A stretch of 64,000 bases of DNA, taken from assembly GCF_003254115.1 (NCBI RefSeq), contig NZ_QKZV01000007.1:124001-188000 (forward strand). Reading direction: 5' to 3'. The stretch is from Hydrotalea sandarakina. GTDB lineage: Bacteria > Bacteroidota > Bacteroidia > Chitinophagales > Chitinophagaceae. Below the pieces are notes generated by a model. That model made no database searches and was not told the origin of the DNA. It was given only the letters and a program-made list of their open reading frames with translations. The stretch's first letter is position 1; each line of letters starts with the position of its first letter. The position numbers were made by a program, and so were the translations under genes. Positions 8,754 through 17,917 of the stretch are shown here, piece by piece.

Positions 8754-9869
8754 ATGCACCAAGTGTTAAGTTCAACACCCGAAGGGATTTTCACCATTAA
8801 TGTAGGACCTCAGCATCCTGCAACACATGGTGTACTGCATTTGGTAATTACATTAAACGGTGAAACCATTCTAAAAATTGAACCACATTTAGGCTATATA
8901 CATCGTTCTATTGAAAAAATGTGCGAAAGCCTCACTTACCGTCAATTCATATACGTTACAAGCCGTATGGATTATTTATCGGCTCATATCAACAACCATG
9001 CCTGTGCTTTATGTGTTGAAAAAGGTTTGCAGGTTGAAGTACCTATGCGAGCCCAGTACATTAGGGTAATCATGGATGAATTAACTCGTCTTGCTTCACA
9101 TGAATTATGGTGGGGTGCTATGGCAATGGATGTTGGTGCATTTACCCCCTTTTTTTATGCATTTAGAGAAAGAGAAACCATTAATGAAATAATGGAAGAA
9201 ACCTGTGGTGCACGTTTAACCATGAATTATATGGTGCCGGGTGGTGTAATGGCCGATATTCATCCGCAATTTCAACAAAAAGTAAAACAATTTATTGCGG
9301 GGTATAAAAATAAAATTGCTGAGTATAATGAATTGGTTACGGGTAATGTTATTTTTCAAAACAGAATGAAGGGGGTGGGTTATTTATCTACCGAAGATGC
9401 CATCTCGTATGGATGCAGTGGTCCTGTTGCCCGAGCCAGTGGTGTTGCTTGCGATGTAAGAAAACGTTATCCTTATGATGTGTATGCTCAAGTACAATTT
9501 GATGAAATTATTGAAACTACCGGCGATTCATTTGCCCGTTATTTAGTTCGTATTCGGGAAATGGAGCAATCGGTACGAATAATTGAGCAATTAATTGATA
9601 ATATTCCCGAAGGTGATTATCAGGCCAAAACAAAAGCAGTTTTGAAATTACCCAAAGGAGAATTTTATCAACGGGTTGAAACAGCACGTGGTGAGTTGGG
9701 TGTGTATATTGTAAGTGAAGGGGGAACTACACCTTATAGAATTAAATTTCGTTCACCCGGTTTTTCTAATTTATCGGCATTGAATGAAATGGCTAAAGGG
9801 GGTAAAATTGGTGACTTAGTTGCAACCATGGGTACATTAGATTTAGTAATTCCTGATATTGATAGATAA
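8754..9869 (+). CDS. nuoD: NADH-quinone oxidoreductase subunit D
   Basis: This 371-residue 49-kDa-type subunit helps form the quinone pocket next to cluster N2. Signature motifs are NVGPQHPATHGVLH at the N-terminus, GYIHRSIEKMCE, and MDYLSAHINNHA. The length is on the short side of normal but both ends are conserved. Only 7 bases separate the stop from the likely nuoH start, so there is no room for nuoE, nuoF or nuoG at their usual position. Confidence 0.96.
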   Translation: MHQVLSSTPEGIFTINVGPQHPATHGVLHLVITLNGETILKIEPHLGYIHRSIEKMCESLTYRQFIYVTSRMDYLSAHINNHACALCVEKGLQVEVPMRAQYIRVIMDELTRLASHELWWGAMAMDVGAFTPFFYAFRERETINEIMEETCGARLTMNYMVPGGVMADIHPQFQQKVKQFIAGYKNKIAEYNELVTGNVIFQNRMKGVGYLSTEDAISYGCSGPVARASGVACDVRKRYPYDVYAQVQFDEIIETTGDSFARYLVRIREMEQSVRIIEQLIDNIPEGDYQAKTKAVLKLPKGEFYQRVETARGELGVYIVSEGGTTPYRIKFRSPGFSNLSALNEMAKGGKIGDLVATMGTLDLVIPDIDR

Positions 9870-9876
9870 TTTGCTT

Positions 9877-10962
9877 ATGTTGAATACAATCAGTTTTGAA
9901 GCCATAAAAACTGCAGTGCAACAATGGTTAAATATGCATTGGGGACCCCACTTAGCATTTATAGCCGAATGTATTTTAATAGGGTTACTGGTTATTGTTT
10001 TTTTTGCTGTATTGGGTTTATTATTGGTTTTTATGGAACGTAAAGTGTCCGCCGTTATGCAAATAAGGTTAGGTCCTAATCGTGTTGGCCCAAAAGGTTG
10101 GTTACAAACCAGTGCCGACACTTTAAAACTGATGTTGAAAGAAGGATTAACGCCCGATGGTGCCGATAAGTTTTTATTTAATTTGGCCCCATTTTTAATT
10201 ATGATTGCTGCAATGCTTATAATGGTTCCCATTGCATTTGCACGCAATTTTCAAATTTGGGATATTAATATTGGTGTGCTTTACATTTCTTCTATTGCAT
10301 CCATTTCAGTAATTGCTATTTTAATGGCCGGATGGTCAAGTAACAATAAGTATGCATTGTTAGGTGCTATGCGAAGTGGCGCACAAATTATTAGCTACGA
10401 GTTAAGTGCCGGCGTAGCCGTTATTACCATGGTAATGTTAACCCAAAGTTTAAGTATTCAGGATATTATTCTTTCCCAACAAAACGGTTGGTGGATTTTT
10501 AAAGGCCATATACCTGCCATTATTGCTTTTATCATTTTTATGATTGCTGCAACTGCTGAAACGAATAGGGCACCATTTGATTTAGCGGAAGCTGAATCGG
10601 AATTAACAGCAGGCTTTCATACAGAATATTCAGGAATGAAGTTCGCACTGTTTTTTTTAGCAGAGTATATCAATGTATTTATTGTTTGTGCGGTTGCTGC
10701 CATTCTTTTTTTTGGAGGATGGATGCCTTTTCATATCGGCAATTGGGAAGGCTTTAATCATATAATGGATTATATTCCATCGTCTATTTGGTTTTTGGGT
10801 AAAACTTTTTGCTTAATTTTCCTAATCATGTGGTTTCGATGGACTTTTCCCAGATTACGCATTGATCAGTTATTAAATTTAGAATGGAAATATTTGTTGC
10901 CCATAAGCCTGGCTAATTTGTTATTGATGACCATAATTGTTGTTTTAAAATGGTATTTGTAA
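9877..10962 (+). CDS. nuoH: NADH-quinone oxidoreductase subunit H
   Basis: This is an integral membrane subunit of about 361 residues with roughly eight or nine helices that lines the quinone channel. Family motifs include MERKVSAVMQIRLGPNRVGP and ETNRAPFDLAEAESELTAGF followed by HTEYSG. I chose the ATG at 9877. An in-frame TTG at 9859 would overlap the end of nuoD and adds residues not expected in the family. The gene follows nuoD directly. Confidence 0.95.
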   Translation: MLNTISFEAIKTAVQQWLNMHWGPHLAFIAECILIGLLVIVFFAVLGLLLVFMERKVSAVMQIRLGPNRVGPKGWLQTSADTLKLMLKEGLTPDGADKFLFNLAPFLIMIAAMLIMVPIAFARNFQIWDINIGVLYISSIASISVIAILMAGWSSNNKYALLGAMRSGAQIISYELSAGVAVITMVMLTQSLSIQDIILSQQNGWWIFKGHIPAIIAFIIFMIAATAETNRAPFDLAEAESELTAGFHTEYSGMKFALFFLAEYINVFIVCAVAAILFFGGWMPFHIGNWEGFNHIMDYIPSSIWFLGKTFCLIFLIMWFRWTFPRLRIDQLLNLEWKYLLPISLANLLLMTIIVVLKWYL

Positions 10963-11000
10963 TTACATAAAAGCAAATTGATGTTGCTATGCGTACAACA

Positions 11001-11020
11001 GTACAAGTGTGCGACGCAAC
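11001..11020. repeat. 20-bp interspersed repeat, copy 1 (between nuoH and nuoI)
   Basis: The sequence GTACAAGTGTGCGACGCAAC is identical to 60016-60035 and in the same orientation. This copy also forms a local hairpin with downstream bases (GCAAC-AAAA-GTTGC, 11016-11029), and a GTTGC lies upstream at 10983-10987. It occupies the 97-base nuoH-nuoI gap, the longest gap inside the operon. Confidence 0.7.
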
Positions 11021-11059
11021 AAAAGTTGCCCATAGCTCAAATGCCCATAACAAAAAAAT

Positions 11060-11536
11060 ATGTCAATACAACAATATATAAAAAATGTTTTCAATGCTGT
11101 TAAAACGCTACTAAAAGGCATGCGCGTTACCGGTTATTATTTTTTTCATCCAAAAGAAATTATTACCCAACAATATCCGGATAATAGAGCTACTTTAAAA
11201 TTGGCAGATAGGTTTAAGGGCGAAGTAGTTATGTTGCATGATGAGAATAATGAACACGCTTGCACCGGTTGTACCGCCTGCGAATTAGCTTGCCCGAATG
11301 GTACCATAAAAATTATTACTCAGTTCGATATTACACCCGATGGAAAAAAGAAAAAAGCATTAAACACATTTGTTTACCATTTGGAATTGTGTACTATGTG
11401 CAATTTATGTGTTGAAGCTTGTCCGACAGGTGCTATTACGATGGCGCAAAATTTTGAACACAGTGTGTATGATCGTAAACAACTAACTAAAATTTTAAAT
11501 AAACCGGGTTCTAAAATAAGAGCCGGAGTAGAATAA
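11060..11536 (+). CDS. nuoI: NADH-quinone oxidoreductase subunit I
   Basis: This 158-residue ferredoxin-like subunit carries two [4Fe-4S] clusters (N6a and N6b). Both binding motifs are intact: CTGCTACELACP (about residues 71-82) and CTMCNLCVEACP (about 112-123). It passes electrons to NuoB. In a complex without NuoEFG it would be among the subunits closest to the unknown electron donor. It is preceded by the 20-bp repeat. Confidence 0.96.
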   Translation: MSIQQYIKNVFNAVKTLLKGMRVTGYYFFHPKEIITQQYPDNRATLKLADRFKGEVVMLHDENNEHACTGCTACELACPNGTIKIITQFDITPDGKKKKALNTFVYHLELCTMCNLCVEACPTGAITMAQNFEHSVYDRKQLTKILNKPGSKIRAGVE

Positions 11537-11538
11537 TT

Positions 11539-12051
11539 ATGGACTCAATCATTTTTTATTGCATTGCATTGTTTATACTTATTAGCGGTTTGCTGGCTGT
11601 AACGGCCCGTCACATTTTTCGTGCTGCCATATGGCTTTTGTTTACGTTAATGGGTATTGCCGCTTTATATTTTTGGATGAATGTGTTTTTTGTGGCAGCG
11701 GTACAAATTATTATCTATGTAGGTGGTATTGTTGTCCTAATTATCTTTTCTATTTTCTTAACCCAGCAAGCAGGTCAAAAAATGGCTGTAACATCAGCTA
11801 AACAATCCGTTTTTAGTGTGGCTGCAGTTTTGTTTGGTATTGCATTTATTGCATCTATTATTGGTCGATTTTATTTTGTTGGTAGAAGTGAAACTTTGAA
11901 TGATAGCGTAAATGCAATTGGTACTCAGTTAATGAGTTTTACCAACGGCTATGCGCTTCCGTTTGAGTTGGTGAGCTTATTACTTTTGGCTGCAATGGTA
12001 GGAAGTATTTTAATTGCCATGAAGCATAAAACAGAAAATAAAAATAATTAA
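11539..12051 (+). CDS. nuoJ: NADH-quinone oxidoreductase subunit J
   Basis: This is a 170-residue membrane subunit with five predicted helices. The conserved third-helix region [20 protein letters not shown] is typical of NuoJ and carries the pi-bulge segment. The gene begins 2 bases after nuoI, and nuoK follows after 5 bases. Confidence 0.93.
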   Translation: MDSIIFYCIALFILISGLLAVTARHIFRAAIWLLFTLMGIAALYFWMNVFFVAAVQIIIYVGGIVVLIIFSIFLTQQAGQKMAVTSAKQSVFSVAAVLFGIAFIASIIGRFYFVGRSETLNDSVNAIGTQLMSFTNGYALPFELVSLLLLAAMVGSILIAMKHKTENKNN

Positions 12052-12056
12052 ATGAT

Positions 12057-12368
12057 ATGCCCGAGGTTTTACAAAAAATATTATGGTTGAGTACCGCACT
12101 GTTTTTTATTGGTGTGTATGGCATGCTTACGCGGCGTAATATGCTGGCTATTTTAATGAGCCTTGAATTAATGTTGAATAGCGTGAATATTAATTTCGTT
12201 GCATTCAATAAGTATTTACATCCGGAAAAATTGGATGGCATATTCTTTTTCTTGTTCATTGTAACTATTGCCGCTGCCGAAGCTGCCGTTGCCATTGCTA
12301 TTATTATTCATTTATATCGTTATCATAAAAACATTGACGTGGGTGAAACCGAGGAGTTAAAATATTAG
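12057..12368 (+). CDS. nuoK: NADH-quinone oxidoreductase subunit K
   Basis: This is a 103-residue membrane subunit with three helices. The family motif [25 protein letters not shown] contains the first conserved membrane glutamate (in SLELML), and the second is in [11 protein letters not shown]. Both take part in proton translocation. Confidence 0.95.
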   Translation: MPEVLQKILWLSTALFFIGVYGMLTRRNMLAILMSLELMLNSVNINFVAFNKYLHPEKLDGIFFFLFIVTIAAAEAAVAIAIIIHLYRYHKNIDVGETEELKY

Positions 12369-12421
12369 GTATTAAGTATGAAGCGTATGATTAGAATTTT
12401 TAGATGCTTTAAATCATTGCT

Positions 12422-14332
12422 ATGAATGAAGGACTACTGGTTATTTTATTACTTTTTTTACCATTGGTTACGTTTGTAGTCAATCGGCTTTTTATTGGCA
12501 AAAAATGGCCCGTGTTATCAGGCTATTTGGCTACTTTAATACTGATTATTACAACTCTTCTTTCGGTTGTGCTGGCTTGGCAATATTATTTTGAATACGG
12601 AAAGATAAATGGTACTTATGCGTTGTTTATTCCTATTGATGAACCCTGGTTAAGTTTCTCAAATAGCCTATCGATTAATTTCACCATATTAGTGGATGCT
12701 TTATCTGTAATGATGGTATTAGTGGTAAATATTGTATCGTTAATGGTACATATATTCAGTTTGGCTTACATGAAGGGAGAAGATCGGTATGGATATTACT
12801 ATGCTTATTTGGGTTTGTTTACGTTTGCTATGTTGGGCCTAGTGCTTTCGGGAAATATTTTTGAATTATTTATTTTTTGGGAGTTAGTTGGAATTTCTTC
12901 TTATTTATTAATTGGATTTTACTACACAAAGCCCGAAGCCGTTGCCGCAGCCAAAAAAGCATTTATTGTTACACGTTTTGCCGATTTTGGTTTTTTAATA
13001 GGCATATTATTGTTAGGCTCTTTGTCTAATCAATTTGACATTGTTCAAATGGTGGGTAGTTTAACCAGTCAACAAACACTTACGCAAGGTGCAGGTACCT
13101 CATTTATTGGTTTGTCTGCTTTAACCTGGGCATGCTTATTGTTATTTATGGGTGCTGCAGGCAAGTCGGCTATGTTTCCGCTGCACATTTGGCTACCCGA
13201 TGCCATGGAAGGTCCTACGCCTGTTTCAGCATTGATACATGCGGCTACTATGGTTGTTGCAGGTGTTTTTTTAATTGCCCGATTTTTCCCCATCTTTCAG
13301 TTAGATGGAACTGTTTTAACCATTGTAGGTATAGTAGGTGCATTTACTGCTTTTTTTGCTGCTATTATTGCCTGTACCCAAACCGATATAAAAAGAGTAT
13401 TAGCTTTTTCTACTATTTCGCAAATAGGGTATATGATGTTGGCACTTGGAGTAGATGATAACATTTTGAATCCTCATTTAGGATATACTGCAGCGCTTTT
13501 TCATTTATTCACTCATGCTTTTTTCAAATCGTTATTATTCTTGTGTGCGGGTGCTATAATACATGCTGTTCATACCAACAATATGCTTGAAATGGGCGGG
13601 TTACGTAAATTGTTACCCGTTACCCATATTGGTTTTTTAGTGGGTTGTTTGGCTATTGCCGGGGTTCCACCATTTTCCGGATTCTTTAGTAAAGAAGCAA
13701 TATTATTTGCCGCTTATCAACAACACAAATGGTTATATGCAGTTGCATTAGTTACAGCTTTCATTACTTCATTTTATATGTTTCGTTTGTATTTCAGTAT
13801 TTTTTGGAATAAGCCGGTAAAAAATGAACATACACATGAAGGTAACTGGCTTATAAAATTGCCGCTTCTTATTTTGATTGCTTTAGTAATTGTTACGGGT
13901 TTTATTCCATTTGGGAATTTTATAAGTGCTAATGGTAAACCTTTACTGTTACCTATGCATATCGGGTTTTCGGTGATACCGGTTTTACTTGCTTTATTAG
14001 GGATTGTATATGCTGCTATTTTATATTTTAAAGAAAGTAATGTGCCTGCCAGTTTGGAAAATTCGTTTGGGTTGGTGTATAGCACGGTTAAACATAAATT
14101 TTATATTGACGAATTATACCAGTTCATTACCCATAAAATAATTTTTAATGGAATTGGGAATGCTTCTGCATGGATTGATAAACAGGTTATTGATAAATTG
14201 GTGAATGTAAGTGCCGGTATAACTTTTTCGTTTTCCATAGCCATAAAAAAATTACAGTCAGGAAAAGTGCAGCAGTATTTGTTAATATTTATTGTAGGTA
14301 TATTATGCTTGTTTGTTTTGTTTTTGGTTTAA
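12422..14332 (+). CDS. nuoL: NADH-quinone oxidoreductase subunit L
   Basis: This 636-residue antiporter-like proton-pumping subunit has about 15-16 helices and the long C-terminal lateral helix. Visible features are FWELVGISSYLLIG (conserved glutamate), KSAMFPLHIWLPDAMEGPTPVSALIHAATMV (conserved lysine; motif shown in parts as KSAMFPLHIWLPDAM and GPTPVSALIHAAT) and HLFTHAFFKSLLFL. Length is normal. Confidence 0.96.
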   Translation: MNEGLLVILLLFLPLVTFVVNRLFIGKKWPVLSGYLATLILIITTLLSVVLAWQYYFEYGKINGTYALFIPIDEPWLSFSNSLSINFTILVDALSVMMVLVVNIVSLMVHIFSLAYMKGEDRYGYYYAYLGLFTFAMLGLVLSGNIFELFIFWELVGISSYLLIGFYYTKPEAVAAAKKAFIVTRFADFGFLIGILLLGSLSNQFDIVQMVGSLTSQQTLTQGAGTSFIGLSALTWACLLLFMGAAGKSAMFPLHIWLPDAMEGPTPVSALIHAATMVVAGVFLIARFFPIFQLDGTVLTIVGIVGAFTAFFAAIIACTQTDIKRVLAFSTISQIGYMMLALGVDDNILNPHLGYTAALFHLFTHAFFKSLLFLCAGAIIHAVHTNNMLEMGGLRKLLPVTHIGFLVGCLAIAGVPPFSGFFSKEAILFAAYQQHKWLYAVALVTAFITSFYMFRLYFSIFWNKPVKNEHTHEGNWLIKLPLLILIALVIVTGFIPFGNFISANGKPLLLPMHIGFSVIPVLLALLGIVYAAILYFKESNVPASLENSFGLVYSTVKHKFYIDELYQFITHKIIFNGIGNASAWIDKQVIDKLVNVSAGITFSFSIAIKKLQSGKVQQYLLIFIVGILCLFVLFLV

Positions 14333-14371
14333 ACGAAGGTAAAATACATTGAACGTAATAAGAATGTTTAT

Positions 14372-15841
14372 ATGATTGTTCATTTTTTAATTATCGTGCC
14401 AATACTCACTATCCTTATAATGTTGTTTGTGCAAAAACAACAAGTTATTAGGGCAGTGGCTTTAACAGGTGCTATTATACAATTGTTAGTTGTAATTAAT
14501 GTATTGTGGCAATATGTATTGAATTCGGACATGACAACGGGTAATGTAATGTTACAAACTAATGTAATGTGGTTTGCCCCTTTGAACATTCATTATTCTG
14601 TTGGAGTTGATGGCATTTCTATTGTCATGTTGTTTTTAACAGCTCTGGTAGTTATTGCAGCCATTCTAGTTTCATGGAAAGAAGAATACTTAACAAAAGA
14701 GTTTTTTGTTTTATTAACATTGTTGGCTTTAGGGGCTTATGGATTCTTTATTTCATTCGATTTGTTTTTAATGTTCTTTTTCCTTGAATTGGCGGTTATT
14801 CCCAAGTTTTTATTAATTCTTAATTGGGGTAGTGGTAACAAAACATATAGTGCTACCAAATTGGTGCTAATGTTAATAGGGGCTTCTGCCATTTTATTTA
14901 TGGGAATATTGGGTATTTATTATGCTTCATCCAATGGATCGCCCAGTTTTAATATGTTAACTTTAAAAGATTCGGGCATGGTCTATCATTGGCAATTAAT
15001 ATTTTTTCCATTTTTATTTATAGGCTTTGGAGTATTCACTGCTTTATTTCCTTTTCATACTTGGGTGCCCGATGGACATTCTGCTGCACCCACTGCGGGT
15101 TCAATGTTTCTGGCCGGTATATCAATGAAGTTGGGGGGATATGGACTTATACGGTTGGTAACTATGTTAATGCCTGCAGCTGCACAGTTTTATTCCCCCT
15201 ACATCGTTTTATTGGCTGTTATTGGAATATTATATGGGGCATTTGCTACTATGGTGCAAAAAGATTTAAAATACATGAACGCTTATTCATCGGTTAGCCA
15301 TTGTGGTTTTGTTGTATTAGGTATTGGAATGTTAAACCCTGTAGCTATTACCGGTGCAGTGCTGCAAATGATTTCCCATGGATTAATGACAGCACTTTTT
15401 TTTGCTGCAATTGGTATGATTTACTGCAGAACACATACCAGAATTATTAAAGAAATGGGTGGCTTATTAACTTATTTACCTTTTATTGGCGGACTTTTTA
15501 TTTTGGCAGGTTTAGCATCTTTGGGATTGCCGGGATTAAGTGGATTTGTAGCTGAAGTAACTGTATTGGTTGGCTCATGGCAATTGCCATTTTTGCCATA
15601 TCGAATAGCCACAATTATAGCTGCTGCTTCAATAGTGGTTACAGCTGTGTATATATTAAGAGCTGCAGGCACTATTTTAATGGGTAATACGAAAGCAAAT
15701 CATTTTGATACGCCAATAGACGCCCGTTGGTATGAAAAATGGGCAGGTGTTTTGTTGGGAATTGGTATTTTAATTGTGGGTGTGTTACCATTTTTGATTT
15801 TAAAAATAATATCACCAACCATTCATTATTGGCAAAGTTGA
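14372..15841 (+). CDS. nuoM: NADH-quinone oxidoreductase subunit M
   Basis: This is a 489-residue antiporter-like subunit. Conserved elements are FFFLELAVIPKFLLI (membrane glutamate), FPFHTWVPDGHSAAPTAGSM, LKYMNAYSSVSHCGFVVLG and GLPGLSGFVAE. It starts 39 bases after nuoL. Confidence 0.95.
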   Translation: MIVHFLIIVPILTILIMLFVQKQQVIRAVALTGAIIQLLVVINVLWQYVLNSDMTTGNVMLQTNVMWFAPLNIHYSVGVDGISIVMLFLTALVVIAAILVSWKEEYLTKEFFVLLTLLALGAYGFFISFDLFLMFFFLELAVIPKFLLILNWGSGNKTYSATKLVLMLIGASAILFMGILGIYYASSNGSPSFNMLTLKDSGMVYHWQLIFFPFLFIGFGVFTALFPFHTWVPDGHSAAPTAGSMFLAGISMKLGGYGLIRLVTMLMPAAAQFYSPYIVLLAVIGILYGAFATMVQKDLKYMNAYSSVSHCGFVVLGIGMLNPVAITGAVLQMISHGLMTALFFAAIGMIYCRTHTRIIKEMGGLLTYLPFIGGLFILAGLASLGLPGLSGFVAEVTVLVGSWQLPFLPYRIATIIAAASIVVTAVYILRAAGTILMGNTKANHFDTPIDARWYEKWAGVLLGIGILIVGVLPFLILKIISPTIHYWQS

Positions 15842-15874
15842 AATTAATTAAGGCTAACAAAATCATATGCTTCA

Positions 15875-17302
15875 ATGATATATTACTTACTACATAATCT
15901 TTTGCCATTTAAACAGGAATTATTGTTATTGCTGGGTATATTCATTTTGTTACTTACACAAATATTTGGAGGTAAGCAGCATACAGAATGGACCTTGCAA
16001 TGGGTAAATTTATTGTTGTTAATTATTGTTTTAGCCGGATTCTGGCCGGTAGGCTATAATTCAGCTTTTAGCAATATGTATCAACTAACATCCTTAAATG
16101 CTTTTGAAAAATCTGTATTAGCTTTTGCTGCATACATCATTTCTTTGCAAGGTTATAATTGGTTACAACGTTTTGAGCATACCTACGAGTTTTACGTATT
16201 GGTGTTATCTTCTTTATTAGGTATGTTTTGTATGCTTTCATCAACCAATTTTTTATTTTTTTACATTGGCCTCGAATTGTCAACACTTCCGTTGGCATTG
16301 TTGGTTAACTTCCAACTCAATAAAAAACAATCATCAGAAGCTGCTTTTAAATTTATAATGTCTGCTGCATTTGCATCTGCCATTCTATTATTAGGTATTT
16401 CATTTTTATATGGACTTTCTGGTTCATTAAATTTTAATGCAGTAGCAGCAAAACTTATATTGAATCCATTTTCTTTAGTTGCTTTTTTATTGTTTTTAGC
16501 GGGTGTTTTATTTAAAGTATCCGTAGTGCCTTTTCATTTATGGACTGCTGATGTATATGAAGGCGCACCAATATCAGTTACTGCATTTTTATCGGTAGTT
16601 TCAAAAGCATCTGTACTATTTGTTTTATTGAATTTATTATTCAAGGTATTTTACCATTTGCAATCTGTGTGGCATATTGTTATGCTAATATTATTACTGG
16701 TAACCATTGTTATTGGCAACTTATTTGCGTTACGGCAAGAAAATTTTAAGAGATTTATGGCGTTTTCTTCTATAACGCAAGTTGGTTTTATACTGGTAGC
16801 TTTTTTAGGTAATGCATACAACGCATCTACTGCTGTAGTGTATTTTTTAGTTATTTATTTATTCTCGAATCTGGCTGTTTTTGGTGTAATTACCTATGTT
16901 GAAAATGCTTTTGATAAACAGAATATTAATGAATTTAAAGGGTTGTATAAAAAGAACAAATTTTTGTCATGGGTGCTTTTAATTGGTTTGTTCTCTTTAG
17001 CCGGTATTCCACCAACAGCCGGTTTTTTTGGCAAGTTTTTTTTAATAATGTCCGGAAGTGAAAATCTTAATTATATTCCATGGATAACATTAGCTGCTGT
17101 GAATCTTATTATCTCTTTATATTATTATTTACGGGTTGCAATAGTAGTTTTCGATAACAATGTTGAATTTGATGCGCCAACGATTGCTATTCCGCAGCCA
17201 ATAAAACTTAGTTTCATTATTTGTATAGTTGGCATATTGATTACGGGAGTAGGTAGTTGGATTTATCATTACATTTATTCACTTACTGCTGCTGCATTTT
17301 AA
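15875..17302 (+). CDS. nuoN: NADH-quinone oxidoreductase subunit N
   Basis: This is a 475-residue antiporter-like subunit and the last recognised complex I gene. Motifs are FFYIGLELSTLPLALLV (membrane glutamate), FKVSVVPFHLWTADVYEGAP (lysine-containing) and FSLAGIPPTAGFFGKFF. It is followed 10 bases later by a small unknown gene that probably shares the transcript. Confidence 0.95.
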   Translation: MIYYLLHNLLPFKQELLLLLGIFILLLTQIFGGKQHTEWTLQWVNLLLLIIVLAGFWPVGYNSAFSNMYQLTSLNAFEKSVLAFAAYIISLQGYNWLQRFEHTYEFYVLVLSSLLGMFCMLSSTNFLFFYIGLELSTLPLALLVNFQLNKKQSSEAAFKFIMSAAFASAILLLGISFLYGLSGSLNFNAVAAKLILNPFSLVAFLLFLAGVLFKVSVVPFHLWTADVYEGAPISVTAFLSVVSKASVLFVLLNLLFKVFYHLQSVWHIVMLILLLVTIVIGNLFALRQENFKRFMAFSSITQVGFILVAFLGNAYNASTAVVYFLVIYLFSNLAVFGVITYVENAFDKQNINEFKGLYKKNKFLSWVLLIGLFSLAGIPPTAGFFGKFFLIMSGSENLNYIPWITLAAVNLIISLYYYLRVAIVVFDNNVEFDAPTIAIPQPIKLSFIICIVGILITGVGSWIYHYIYSLTAAAF

Positions 17303-17312
17303 ATTTTTTGAA

Positions 17313-17684
17313 ATGGCCATTAATAAAAATCATGAATTTGAAGATTTAAACGGTATCAAATGTGCTATTGTTGAAAGAAATGTTAGTGTTGACAGGGTAA
17401 CATTTTTAAAAAACTTATTGCAATACAATGGCTATACCGTTGTTGTTGTTGAAGTAAATGCAACACCTGCTAAAACAACTGAAGGGGTTACGGAAAATGA
17501 AACTTCTCAACTGCCATCATTATACACCATTGGTGTGACAGATGTAACCTTTAATGTTATTAATGCTGTGTTTGGCAGATTATTAAAAACACCGGATGGG
17601 CATACCGTAACATTAGCGTATTGGCAACAAAAAGAATCGGTAGCTCGTGATGATGTGCCTTATTTTTCTGATAATAACTGTTAA
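17313..17684 (+). CDS. Small protein of unknown function at the end of the nuo operon
   Basis: This 123-residue soluble protein shows no signal peptide, membrane segment or metal motif. The N-terminal half alternates strands and helices (CAIVERNVSVDRVTFLKNLL, YTVVVVEVNA), as in a small alpha/beta fold. The centre (TIGVTDVTFNVINAVFGRLL) and the end (VTLAYWQQK) look folded. It lies 10 bases after nuoN and before the operon terminator, so it is probably co-transcribed with complex I. A role in complex I assembly is possible but is only inferred from position. Confidence 0.75.
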   Translation: MAINKNHEFEDLNGIKCAIVERNVSVDRVTFLKNLLQYNGYTVVVVEVNATPAKTTEGVTENETSQLPSLYTIGVTDVTFNVINAVFGRLLKTPDGHTVTLAYWQQKESVARDDVPYFSDNNC

Positions 17685-17710
17685 GAATTATTGATTGAAG
17701 TACATATAAA

Positions 17711-17738
17711 AAAAATCGGAGTATAACTCCGATTTTTT
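17711..17738. terminator. Bidirectional terminator between the nuo operon and the clp genes
   Basis: The hairpin AAAATCGGAGT-ATA-ACTCCGATTTT is flanked by A and T tracts, so it can end transcription in both directions. The last bases of the 47-residue minus-strand gene overlap its T-tract. Confidence 0.85.
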
Positions 17739-17880
17739 ATTTCTTAAAAATGTTATTAACAGCACCGCCCAACATGGGGAATTTTTCTTTTACATATCCT
17801 GCAATGGTTTCGATGGCTTTTTGTGCTTGCTCGGGTGTTAGGCCTGCTTCTTTTACCAAACGTTCAATCAGTTCATTCAT
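17737..17880 (-). CDS. 47-residue helical protein of unknown function
   Basis: This short gene downstream of clpX encodes a protein that starts MNELIERLVKEAGLTPEQAQ and ends GGAVNNIFKK. It reads as two amphipathic helices separated by a proline-glycine turn, with no signal or membrane segment. An ATG start, a stop just before the shared terminator and same-strand placement 37 bases after clpX all support a real gene. I cannot assign a function. It may be an accessory or anti-adaptor-like partner, but nothing in the sequence proves this. Confidence 0.65.
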   Translation of the reverse strand: MNELIERLVKEAGLTPEQAQKAIETIAGYVKEKFPMLGGAVNNIFKK

Positions 17881-17917
17881 AAATGGTTATTTTAATTAAA
17901 ATTATTTTTTATATTTT

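Noticed and set aside
9843-10247. 134-codon open frame antisense to nuoH
   Set aside because: The sense frame is a clear NuoH. The antisense product is low-complexity and unlike any known protein.
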